From BP-464 sp963825415 (lineage in GTDB: Bacteria > Actinomycetota > Thermoleophilia > Solirubrobacterales > Solirubrobacteraceae), in contig CAWGTD010000006.1 of assembly GCA_963825415.1 (NCBI GenBank), forward strand, positions 372,001-436,000: a stretch of DNA of 64,000 bases, read 5' to 3'. Below the pieces are notes generated by a model. The model ran no database searches and was not told the DNA's origin. It saw only the letters and a list, made by a program, of their open reading frames with translations. Position numbers and translations under genes: made by a program. Positions 56,698 through 63,847 of the stretch are shown here, in pieces. Each line of letters begins with the position of its first letter. The stretch's first letter is position 1.

Positions 56698-57673
56698 TTA
56701 CCACCAGACGGTGGAGTCGAGGTTCTCGATCTCCTCGACCGGTCGAGTGTAGATGCCGCTCGACAGGTATTTCCAGCCGTCGTCGGCCACGACGAAGACG
56801 ACGTTGCCCTCGTCGAGCTCGTTGGCGATGCGCACGGCCATCGCCGCGATCGCCCCTGAGGAGACGCCCGCGAAGACGCCCTCCTCGTCGAGCAGCCGCC
56901 GCGTCCAGACGATCGCGTCGTGGTTGGTCACGAAGATCTTCCGGTCGAGCAGCGCCAGAGTCGATGATCGGCGGGATGAACCCGTCGTCGAGCGAACGCA
57001 GGCCCTGGACCGGCTCGCCCTGCATCGGCTCGGCGGCGACGATCTTCACGGCGTCGCCGCGCTCCTCCTTGAAGCGCCGGGCGTGGCCCATGAGCGTCCC
57101 GCCCGTGCCCAGGCCGGCGACGAACGCAGCCACCTCGCCGTCGAGCTCCTCGAGGATCTCGAGCGCGGTCCCGTTGTAGTGCGCGTCGGGGTTGGCGGGG
57201 TTGCCGTACTGGTAGGGCATGTAGTAGGAGGGGTCGCCCTCGGCCATCTCCAGCGCCATCGCCACCGCGCCGTTGGAGCCCTGGTCGCCGGGCGAGTAGA
57301 CGATCTCGGCGCCGAACATCTTCAGCAGCTGCGTGCGCTCCGGGGTGACGTTCTCGGGCATCACGACCTTCAGGTCGTAGCCCTTGCGCGAGCAGATCAT
57401 CGCCAGCGAGATGCCGGTGTTGCCCGACGTCGGCTCGAGGATCGTCTGCCCGGGCCCGATCAGGCCCTTCTCCTCCGCGTCCTCGATCATCGAGCGCGCG
57501 ACGCGGTCCTTCACCGAGCCCGTCGGGTTGAACGACTCCATCTTGGCCCAGATGCGAACACCGGGCTTGGGGCTCAGCCGCCGCAGTTCGACCAGCGGCG
57601 TATTGCCGATGGCTGCAACGATGTCCTCGTAGCGGCCGCCGCACGGCCGGTTCTGGAGGGGCATCCCCGCCAT
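56698..57673 (-). CDS. cysM: CysM-type cysteine synthase, CysO-dependent (frameshifted)
   Basis: About 324 aa, PLP-dependent. The PLP Lys55 is in NPTGSVKDR, then EPTSGNTGISLAM and GLGTGGTLMGHARR. One extra base near 56959 must be skipped to continue LALLDRKIFVTNHDAIVW. The C-terminus (FVVADDGWKYLSSGIYTRP) matches the mycobacterial CysM, whose C-terminal tail closes the active site on O-phosphoserine and the thiocarboxylated CysO. It is more like CysM than CysK in that tail. A shared promoter motif lies just upstream. ATG 57673 or 57664 could start it. Confidence 0.93.
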
Positions 57674-57674
57674 A

Positions 57675-57693
57675 CTTCACAAACTGTAGCGAG
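57675..57693 (-). promoter_or_regulatory. Shared promoter-proximal motif, cysM copy
   Basis: Minus-strand CTCGCTACAGTTTGTGAAG matches 17 of 19 bases at 60680-60698 upstream of the rhodanese-ThiF gene. It contains a -10-like TACAGT ending 9 nt before the cysM ATG. It may be a common promoter or regulator site for the sulfur genes. Confidence 0.45.
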
Positions 57694-57703
57694 GAGGCAC
57701 GCT

Positions 57704-58105
57704 TTGCCTGCGCCGTACACCTTCATGAAGCTCGACGAAGTCGAGGACTCGGCGCCGAAGTTCGGCTTCGGCGACATCCAGGAGGCGCGGTTCGCCCAGA
57801 AGGCGCTCGATGCCGAGCGCACGGGCGTCAGCTTCTATCGGCTCAAGCCAGGGATGCGCCAGCCCTTCGGGCACCGGCACGAGCAGGCCGAGGAGGTCTA
57901 CGTCGTGCTGTCCGGCTCCGGGCGCGTCAAGCTCGGCGACGAGATCGTCGAGCTCGCGCCGCTCGACGCGATCCGCGTCGAGCCGGGGCTGATGCGCGCG
58001 TTCGAGGCCGGCGACGAGGGCATGCAGTGGCTGGCGTTCGGCCAGCACCACGAGGGCGACGGCGAGCTCGTGCCCGGCTGGTGGGCCACCAACGGCGAGG
58101 GCTGA
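57704..58105 (+). CDS. Single-domain cupin protein
   Basis: A 133-aa beta-barrel protein starting at TTG 57704 with GAGGAGG upstream (shared with the promoter motif of the divergent cysM). The metal motif is partly kept: GHRHEQAEEVYVVLSGSG has the first His and Glu positions, and APLDAIRVEPGLMRAFEAG continues the barrel. The second His of the cupin is not obvious. The substrate is unknown. Divergent from cysM with 30 nt between the starts, so the two may be regulated together. Confidence 0.82.
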   Translation: MPAPYTFMKLDEVEDSAPKFGFGDIQEARFAQKALDAERTGVSFYRLKPGMRQPFGHRHEQAEEVYVVLSGSGRVKLGDEIVELAPLDAIRVEPGLMRAFEAGDEGMQWLAFGQHHEGDGELVPGWWATNGEG

Positions 58106-58116
58106 GCGGGCGGCCG

Positions 58117-59046
58117 TCAGCCGGCGGCGTCGCGGAAGCCCTGGCGCCAGCTGGGGTACGAGGGCTGCCAGCCGAGCCCGCGCTTGGCCTTCTCGTTCGA
58201 CGCTCCCTGAAGCGTCGTGCCGTAGTGGACGAACAGCGGGCCGGCGGCAAGACGCGCCAGCCACTTCGGTACGCGCCGTGGCGGCTTGGCGCCGATCACG
58301 GCGGCGAACTCGGGCAGCCACTCACGCATCGGGGCCGGGTCGTCGTCGACGACGTTGTAGACCCCGGCGACGCCCTGCTCGAGCGCTGCGACGGTGGCTG
58401 CGGCCGCGTCGTCGACATGGATGAACGGCCACACGCCGCTGCCCGTGCCGATGATCGGGAAGCGGCGCTTGCGGACCTCCTCGGCCGCCGCGCCGTCGCT
58501 CGCCGCGTTGCTGGTCCCGGGGCCGTAGAAGAAGCCGTAGCGCAAGACGATCCCCTCGACGCCCTCGGTGTTGAGCGTCTGGCGCTCGAGGTCGGCTACG
58601 GCCCTGACGATCTCCCCCGCCTCGACCCACAGGTCGTCGGTCTCCACCCACAGCCCGCGCCCCGTGGGGCGGTAGGCGAAGGCGACGCTCTGCGCGACGA
58701 CGCGCCGCGCTCCGTGGCGCGCCGCGGCGGCCATCAGGTTCGCCGTCCCGGCCCGCCGCAGCCGGTTGGTCGCCTCGAACTGCTGCTGGATCTTGCGCGG
58801 CTCGAGCGCCCTGGGGATCGCGGTGAGCTGGTTGACGATCGCGTCGGGGCGGGCGGCGGTCACCGCGCGCTCCACCGAGTCCTCGTCGAGCGCGTCGAGC
58901 ACGAGCGGCTCGGCGCCGAGCCGGCGCAGCTCCTCCGCGCGCTGCTGCGAGCGGCTGCCGGCGAACACGTCGTGCCCGGAGCCGGCCAGCGCCTTCACCA
59001 GCGGCCGGCCGACCGCCCCGGTGGCGCCCGCGACCAAGACCCTCAT
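58117..59046 (-). CDS. NAD(P)-dependent epimerase/dehydratase (extended SDR)
   Basis: A 309-aa Rossmann-fold protein. The N-terminal nucleotide loop is VLVAGATGAVGRPLVKAL. The active-site Tyr/Lys pair is not in the standard YxxxK form: the region reads VVAQSVAFAYRPTG, so it may be atypical. LRYGFFYGPGTSN and FIHVDDAAAATVAALE fit nucleotide-sugar epimerases and atypical SDR proteins. It interrupts the cysM and cysO genes but has its own -10-like TAGCGT. A link to sulfur metabolism is not evident. Confidence 0.85.
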   Translation of the reverse strand: MRVLVAGATGAVGRPLVKALAGSGHDVFAGSRSQQRAEELRRLGAEPLVLDALDEDSVERAVTAARPDAIVNQLTAIPRALEPRKIQQQFEATNRLRRAGTANLMAAAARHGARRVVAQSVAFAYRPTGRGLWVETDDLWVEAGEIVRAVADLERQTLNTEGVEGIVLRYGFFYGPGTSNAASDGAAAEEVRKRRFPIIGTGSGVWPFIHVDDAAAATVAALEQGVAGVYNVVDDDPAPMREWLPEFAAVIGAKPPRRVPKWLARLAAGPLFVHYGTTLQGASNEKAKRGLGWQPSYPSWRQGFRDAAG

Positions 59047-59053
59047 ACCGCTG

Positions 59054-59059
59054 ACGCTA
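59054..59059 (-). promoter_or_regulatory. Putative -10 TAGCGT for the epimerase gene
   Basis: On the minus strand TAGCGT ends 7 nt before the ATG. Confidence 0.38.
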
Positions 59060-59107
59060 GCGCGCGCAGCCGGCCAGGGCGTCGGCGTAGAAGCGCAGGT
59101 ACCCGGC

Positions 59108-59383
59108 TCAGCACCCGCCGGCCATCGCCGGCAGGATCACGAGCGTGTCGCCGTCGGCGACCGCGGTGCCGAGGCCGTCGAGCACCCGGACGTCCTCGTC
59201 GTTGAGGTAGACGTTGACGTAGCGGTTGAGCTCACCTTCGGCGCCGAAGAGCTGAGCGCGCGTCTCGGGGTGCTGGCCCGCCAGCGACTCGAGGACCTCG
59301 CCGACGTTCGCGCCCGAGGCCTCGACCTCGCGCTCGCCGCCGACAGACGGCCTGAGGACCGGTGGGATGCGGATCGTCGCCAT
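59108..59383 (-). CDS. cysO: CysO-like sulfur-carrier protein ending Gly-Gly-Cys
   Basis: A 91-aa MoaD/ThiS-fold protein: MATIRIPPVLRPSVGGE, RYVNVYLNDEDVR and DGDTLVILPAMAGGC. The YVNVYLNDEDVR and LPA-AGG blocks match the mycobacterial CysO. The active C-terminus of such carriers is Gly-Gly, which is adenylated and thiocarboxylated. Here one extra Cys is encoded after it, so it must be removed before activation, most likely by the JAMM protease at 56116. It is downstream of the rhodanese-ThiF gene with an 81-nt spacer containing a hairpin. Confidence 0.9.
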   Translation of the reverse strand: MATIRIPPVLRPSVGGEREVEASGANVGEVLESLAGQHPETRAQLFGAEGELNRYVNVYLNDEDVRVLDGLGTAVADGDTLVILPAMAGGC

Positions 59384-59406
59384 GAAGCGGGGCGATCAGT
59401 ATGCCC

Positions 59407-59427
59407 GTGCCGGCATCCGGCCGGCAC
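59407..59427. repeat. Hairpin between cysO and the rhodanese-ThiF gene
   Basis: A perfect 7-bp stem GTGCCGG/CCGGCAC with a 7-nt loop lies in the 81-nt spacer, 23 nt upstream of the cysO ATG. It may be a terminator, a processing site or part of the cysO leader. Confidence 0.35.
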
Positions 59428-59464
59428 TTCTGAAACCGTTGGACATCATCCAGAGTCCTATCAA

Positions 59465-60643
59465 CTAGCCGGCGGCGGCGCAGAACGCCTCGTAGTCCGG
59501 GAAGACGCCCATCTCGTCGTCGCTGATGTCATCGGGATCGCGCGAGCAGATCGGGCACTCCGGGTCGCGGCGGACCTTCAGCTCGGTGGTCGTCGCGTCG
59601 AGCGCGTCGTACATCAACAACCGGCCGATCAGCGGCTCGCCGGCGCCCGTGATCAGCTTGATGACCTCGGTGGCCTGGAGCAGGCCCATCGTGCCGGGCA
59701 GCACGCCGAGCACGCCGTTGGCGCCGCAGCTCGGCGCCAGCTCGGCGGGCGGCGGCACCGGGAACAGGCAGCGGTAGCACGGGCCGTCGAACGGCTTGAA
59801 GACCGACAGCTGGCCCTCGAAGCCGAGGATCGCGGCGCTGACCACCGGGATGCCCAGCCGAACCGAGGCGTCGTTGAGCAGATAGCGCGTGGGGAAGTTG
59901 TCGACGCCGTCCACGATGACGTCGTAGCCCCCAATGATCTCCATGATGTTCGAGGCGTCCAGCCGCGTCTGGTACTTCACGACGTTGACGTCGGGGTTGA
60001 GCGCATTGACGGCCTGCTCGGCCGAGTCGACCTTCGGCACGCCGATCTTGTCGGTCGAGTGGATGACCTGGCGCTGGAGGTTCGAGAGGTCGACGACGTC
60101 GTCGTCGACGATCCCCAGCGTGCCGACGCCGGCCGCCGCCAGGTAGAGCGCGATCGGCGAGCCCAGCCCGCCGGCGCCCAGGCACAGGACCTTGGCGTCG
60201 AGCAGCTTCTCCTGGCCCGCCAGGCCGACCTCCGGAACGAGCAGGTGGCGGCTGTAGCGCTCGCGCTGCTCGGGCGTCAGCGACTTGGGGACCACGACGT
60301 CGTAGCCGCGGTCCTTCCACAGCGTGTAGCCGCCCGTCATCGACTCCACCGACTCGTAGCCGAGCTCGTCGAGCAGCGTCTTGGCGGCCAGCGCAGAGCG
60401 GTTGCCCGACGCGCAGTAGAGGATCACGCGCTGCGAGCGGTCGGGCACGGCGTTCTCGATCCGCGTCTCGAGATAGCTGCGCGGCACGTGCTTGGCGCTG
60501 GGAAGGTGGCCGGCGACGAACTCCTCGGTCTCGCGGACGTCGACGATCGCCACCCCGTTGTCGACCAGGGGCTGGACCTCGGAGGGATCGATCTCCTTGA
60601 TCTGGGACTTCACCTGGCGGAGGAACTCGGGGCCTGACGGCAT
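59465..60643 (-). CDS. Rhodanese-ThiF/MoeB fusion, sulfur-carrier activating enzyme
   Basis: About 392 aa. An N-terminal rhodanese domain (residues about 17-108) has the active loop CASGNRSA. The C-terminal E1-like adenylyltransferase has GAGGLGSPIALYLAAAGVG, the CxxC zinc pairs in CYRCLFP and CPICSRD, and DGVDNFPTRYLLND. It should adenylate CysO and load sulfur. In MoeZ of M. tuberculosis the order is the reverse (ThiF then rhodanese). ATG 60643 is chosen because AGGAG is upstream, and because a TTG at 60685 would be only 2 nt from the -10 TACACT. Confidence 0.9.
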   Translation of the reverse strand: MPSGPEFLRQVKSQIKEIDPSEVQPLVDNGVAIVDVRETEEFVAGHLPSAKHVPRSYLETRIENAVPDRSQRVILYCASGNRSALAAKTLLDELGYESVESMTGGYTLWKDRGYDVVVPKSLTPEQRERYSRHLLVPEVGLAGQEKLLDAKVLCLGAGGLGSPIALYLAAAGVGTLGIVDDDVVDLSNLQRQVIHSTDKIGVPKVDSAEQAVNALNPDVNVVKYQTRLDASNIMEIIGGYDVIVDGVDNFPTRYLLNDASVRLGIPVVSAAILGFEGQLSVFKPFDGPCYRCLFPVPPPAELAPSCGANGVLGVLPGTMGLLQATEVIKLITGAGEPLIGRLLMYDALDATTTELKVRRDPECPICSRDPDDISDDEMGVFPDYEAFCAAAG

Positions 60644-60679
60644 GCGCTTCAGAAACTCCTGAACACTGGTCGGGATTCG

Positions 60680-60698
60680 CTTCAAAAAGTGTAGCGAG
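60680..60698 (-). promoter_or_regulatory. Shared promoter-proximal motif, rhodanese-ThiF copy
   Basis: Minus-strand CTCGCTACACTTTTTGAAG, 17/19 identical to the copy at 57675-57693. It includes a -10-like TACACT. It lies in the divergent region with the Sco gene. Confidence 0.45.
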
Positions 60699-60716
60699 GC
60701 CGATCCGGCGCACGCG

Positions 60717-60722
60717 TAGCCT
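60717..60722 (+). promoter_or_regulatory. Putative -10 TAGCCT for the Sco gene
   Basis: TAGCCT ends 7 nt before GTG 60730. Confidence 0.38.
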
Positions 60723-60729
60723 CCAGGCG

Positions 60730-61341
60730 GTGCCCGCCCGCTTCCGGCTCGCCCTGATGGCCGCGGCGGCGATCGTGCTCGTCGCCGCCCTCGCGATCGC
60801 CGTGCTCGCGCGGCCCGACGACGGCGTGCCCGCCGACAGCACCAGCCCGTTCGAGGGCGCCCTCTCCCCTCCGAACATCCCCGTGCGCGACTTCGTGCTG
60901 CGCGACCAGGACGGCGAACGCGTCGCCTTACGCGACTTCCGCGGCCGCGTAGTGGTGGTCACCTTCCTGTACACGACCTGCCGCGACACCTGCCCGATCA
61001 CCGCCCAGCAGATCGAGAACGCGATGGATCGCCTGGGCCACGACGTTCCCGTGCTGGCGGTCAGCGTCGACCCCGCCAACGACACGGCTGCCCTGGCCAA
61101 GCGCTTCCTGGTGGCGCGCCATCTGACCGGCCGCATGCACTTCCTGCTCGGGACCCGCGCCGAGCTGGCCAGGATCTGGAAGGCCTACGGGATCCAGCCC
61201 CAGGGCAAGGGCTTCGAGCACTCGGCCTACGTGCTGTTGCTGGACCGCGCGGGGCGCCAGCGCGTGAGCTGGCCGGTCAGCCGGCTTACGCCCGAGGGAC
61301 TGACCCACGACCTGCGACGACTCGAGGCGACGAAAGCTTGA
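60730..61341 (+). CDS. sco: SCO1/SenC-family copper chaperone
   Basis: A 203-aa membrane-anchored thioredoxin-fold protein. The N-terminal helix (LALMAAAAIVLVAALAIAVLA) is an uncleaved anchor. The copper site is CxxxC in TTCRDTCPIT plus the His in GKGFEHSAYVLLLD. Sco proteins deliver copper to the CuA centre of cytochrome oxidase subunit II, one of which is encoded at 3411-4467. It is separated from the oxidase genes by about 56 kb. GTG 60730 is supported by promoter spacing. Confidence 0.92.
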   Translation: MPARFRLALMAAAAIVLVAALAIAVLARPDDGVPADSTSPFEGALSPPNIPVRDFVLRDQDGERVALRDFRGRVVVVTFLYTTCRDTCPITAQQIENAMDRLGHDVPVLAVSVDPANDTAALAKRFLVARHLTGRMHFLLGTRAELARIWKAYGIQPQGKGFEHSAYVLLLDRAGRQRVSWPVSRLTPEGLTHDLRRLEATKA

Positions 61342-61474
61342 GCAGGCGCCGCAGGGTCGTCCGCCGCGCACGGTCGGCGCTTGACCGCGACACGCAGCCG
61401 CGTGCGCGGTACTGACCGAGCGTCATCCCCTCCGGGACGTCAGGCGGATCGACGTAATTCATCGGACGAGTCAT
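61286..61474 (-). CDS. Possible small protein, weakly supported
   Basis: A 62-aa frame starting MTRPMNYVDPPDVPEGMTLGQYRARG, which reads like a real N-terminus, but its last third overlaps the end of the Sco gene on the other strand and becomes basic and unstructured. The gene may be shorter, frameshifted, or spurious. The rest of the 227-nt spacer (61342-61568) shows no other clear feature. Confidence 0.35.
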   Translation of the reverse strand: MTRPMNYVDPPDVPEGMTLGQYRARGCVSRSSADRARRTTLRRLLKLSSPRVVAGRGSVPRA

Positions 61475-61568
61475 CCTGACCTCCGTGATCGGCAGACCTG
61501 AGCCGTTCTTTCGCCGATCGCCGCCCAGAACCTCCCCAAAACTGCGCAGGGTGTGAGGGCGCGGGGCT

Positions 61569-62930
61569 CTACAGGCGAACGGTGCGCTGCTCGCGCTTGC
61601 CGCGAACCGAGATCTTCACCAGCGCCGAGCGGGTGCCGCGCGGCAGCCGGACGGTTGCGGTGTCGCAGCCGTGCACATGGCGACGTGCGACGCGGCGGCT
61701 GCCCTTGCGCAGTCGCGCACGGACCCACAGCTCGCCTGAGTGGGCGACCTTGATCCGCAGCCTCCGGCCGGAGCGCTGGACGTCGCCGATCAGCGTTCCG
61801 GCGGCCAGGTCGCGCCCCGCGTCGAGCGGGAGCGGATGGTCGAAGCACCGCGGCCCGTTGTAGACGTCGTCGCCGAAGCCGGTCGCCTTGCCCGCGAGGC
61901 CGAGCGGCTCGAGCCCGAAGATGTCCTCGATCGAGCGCAGGAACGAGTAATGGTTGTACGGCGTCTCGTTGACCGTGCCGGGCTTGATGTAGGGCGAGAC
62001 GAGAACGGCGCCGATGCGACCGCCGCCCGCGCCGGGCTCCTCGCCGCCGGCGTTTGGGGTGTTGGGCGCGTCCTGCACGCAGCACGCCTCAGCCCCGTGC
62101 TCGGACTCGTCGTAGGTGACGACCAGCAGGCCGCCGTCGCGGTACGCGCGCGAGGCCTGGATCATCGGCACCCACTGGCGCAGGAAGGCGTCGATCGACG
62201 CGAACCCGCCCGGGCGTCCGTCGATGCACGGCTCGTCATGGCCGTCGCTGCACAGGTCGGGGGTGATGAACACGAACTCCGGAACGCGGTCGGTGCGCAG
62301 GATCGCCGGCAGACGGTCCAGCGGCACGTTCTTGTTTCCACAGTCCGGGCTGTCGATGATCGAGTGGAAGTAGACGAACGGGTTGTGCCGCGCGGCGTAC
62401 TGGTCGGTCGCCTTCGCGCTCTGAGTGGTGTCGCGGCCGTTGATCGGCGGGTGGCGGCAGACCTGGGCCTCGGTGGTCGAGTTGCCCATGTCCTCCATGT
62501 AGCCGCCCCAGTCCAGCCCCTTGGCGACGAGCTGGTCGGCCAGCGTCTTGACCGTCGACGGGTAGACGCAGCCGGCGCCCCCGGCCTGGCCGTCCTCGCC
62601 GATCGTGCCGGGGAAGAACTCCTGGAAGACCTGGCAGTCCGACTGGGTGACCGGGTTGGGCGCCTGGCCGCTGATCATCGCGATGTAGTTGTCGAGGCTG
62701 AGGTGCCCGGTCGCGTGGTACTGCGTGAGGAGCTGGCCCTGCGCGACGAGGTCGCGGCCGAGGTAGGGCGACTTGGGATCCTTGCCGAAGCTCTCCTCGA
62801 AGTCCTTGTTCTCGAGGACGATCACGAAGACGTGCTTGATCGGCGGCGGGGCCGCGTGGGCGGGTGCGGCGACGGCGAGCGCCAGCGCGCTGACGGCGAG
62901 CGGGAGGAAGGACAGTCGGCGGCGGCTCAT
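61569..62930 (-). CDS. Secreted phosphoesterase family protein (acid phosphatase / phospholipase C-like)
   Basis: A 453-aa exported hydrolase. After a signal peptide ending AAPAHAAPPP it has IKHVFVIVLENKDFEESFG, the start of the PF04185 phosphoesterase domain. HATGHLSLDNYIAMISGQ and LLVVTYDESEHGAEAC carry likely metal ligands, and LVSPYIKPGTVNETPYNHYSFLRSIEDIFGL is the typical end. A C-terminal beta module of about 70 residues follows. The substrate (phospholipid or phosphate ester) is undecided. The ATG overlaps the stop of the next small gene. Confidence 0.88.
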   Translation of the reverse strand: MSRRRLSFLPLAVSALALAVAAPAHAAPPPIKHVFVIVLENKDFEESFGKDPKSPYLGRDLVAQGQLLTQYHATGHLSLDNYIAMISGQAPNPVTQSDCQVFQEFFPGTIGEDGQAGGAGCVYPSTVKTLADQLVAKGLDWGGYMEDMGNSTTEAQVCRHPPINGRDTTQSAKATDQYAARHNPFVYFHSIIDSPDCGNKNVPLDRLPAILRTDRVPEFVFITPDLCSDGHDEPCIDGRPGGFASIDAFLRQWVPMIQASRAYRDGGLLVVTYDESEHGAEACCVQDAPNTPNAGGEEPGAGGGRIGAVLVSPYIKPGTVNETPYNHYSFLRSIEDIFGLEPLGLAGKATGFGDDVYNGPRCFDHPLPLDAGRDLAAGTLIGDVQRSGRRLRIKVAHSGELWVRARLRKGSRRVARRHVHGCDTATVRLPRGTRSALVKISVRGKREQRTVRL

Positions 62931-63052
62931 GGCTCCTTGCGCTGCCGCCGGCGATCGCGCCGGTGCTGGATCATCAGGAAGACGCCCAGCGCGGCGAACG
63001 GGCCCAGGTAGAGCACCGATTCGTACCAGTGGCCGAGGTGGGCGTCGATCAT
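62927..63052 (-). CDS. Tiny single-span membrane protein upstream of the phosphoesterase
   Basis: A 41-aa protein: MIDAHLGHWYESVLYLGPFAALGVFLMIQ, then a very basic tail (RRDRRRQRKEP). One membrane helix with a positive-inside tail. ATGA overlap with the phosphoesterase gene and a -10-like TAGACT 9 nt upstream support a real gene. Function unknown; co-expression is likely. Confidence 0.6.
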   Translation of the reverse strand: MIDAHLGHWYESVLYLGPFAALGVFLMIQHRRDRRRQRKEP

Positions 63053-63089
63053 CGGCGCCCGAGTCTACGGACGGGCTCCGGGCACCGCG

Positions 63090-63095
63090 TAACGT
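63090..63095 (+). promoter_or_regulatory. Putative -10 TAACGT for the thioredoxin-like gene
   Basis: TAACGT ends 8 nt before GTG 63104. Confidence 0.35.
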
Positions 63096-63103
63096 GCCGC
63101 GCC

Positions 63104-63847
63104 GTGCGCCCCCCGGTCGACACGATCACCGCGCCGCCGTTCCCGCGCGAGCTCGAATGGGTCAACGTCGCGCCGCTGCGCATGGACCAGCAGCGCGGGC
63201 GGCCCGTGCTCGTCGAGTTCTGGGACTTCTGCAGGGTCCAGTCGCTGCGCGTGCTCCCCTACGTGCGCGGTTGGCACGAGCGCTATGCGGCCGCCGGGCT
63301 GCGCGTGATCTCGGTCCATGCCCCGGGCTTCGAGCCCTCGCGCGACGAGGCGGCCGTCCGCGCGGCGGTCGGCCGCCTGGCGATCGAGCACCCGGTGTGC
63401 CTCGACACCGAACTCGAACTCTGGTCGCTCTACGACAACGCCGGCTGGCCGGCCCGGTATCTGTTCGACGGCCGCAGCGTGCTCGTCCACTACCACTACG
63501 GAGAGGGCGCCTACGAGGAGACCGAGCGCACCATCCAGGAGCTGCTCGGCACCGAGCGCGAGCCGATGGCGCCGGCGCGCCCCGAGGACGACCCCGACGC
63601 GGTGATCGTCGTCCCCACCCCCGACCAGCCCGGGGCGTACCAGGGCCCCTACGAGGCGGGCGGCGTGTGGGCGGTGCTGTCGGGTGCCGGCGCTGTTCGC
63701 GCCGCCGGGCGCGACGTCGTCGTCGAACACCCGGGCTGCCATCCCCTGGTCGAGCACGAGCACCACACGGCCGGCGTCCTCGAGCTCGAGGTCGGCCCGG
63801 GCGTGACCTGCCACGCCACCTGCTTCACCCCGGGGCTAGCCCTGTGA
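63104..63847 (+). CDS. Thioredoxin-fold protein lacking the catalytic Cys pair
   Basis: A 247-aa cytosolic protein related to the redoxin/TlpA group: VLVEFWDFCRVQSLRVLPYVRGWHERY aligns with the usual FW-x-x-x-C-x-x-C-x-RTLPY block, but both redox Cys are replaced (Arg and Ser), leaving a single offset Cys. The fold continues through LRVISVHAPGFEPSRDE and RYLFDGRSVLVHYHYGEGAYEETERTI. A second, beta-rich part of about 110 residues follows, ending CHATCFTPGLAL. It is unlikely to be a disulfide reductase and may be a binding or structural protein. Its end overlaps the convergent gene by 12 nt. Confidence 0.8.
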   Translation: MRPPVDTITAPPFPRELEWVNVAPLRMDQQRGRPVLVEFWDFCRVQSLRVLPYVRGWHERYAAAGLRVISVHAPGFEPSRDEAAVRAAVGRLAIEHPVCLDTELELWSLYDNAGWPARYLFDGRSVLVHYHYGEGAYEETERTIQELLGTEREPMAPARPEDDPDAVIVVPTPDQPGAYQGPYEAGGVWAVLSGAGAVRAAGRDVVVEHPGCHPLVEHEHHTAGVLELEVGPGVTCHATCFTPGLAL

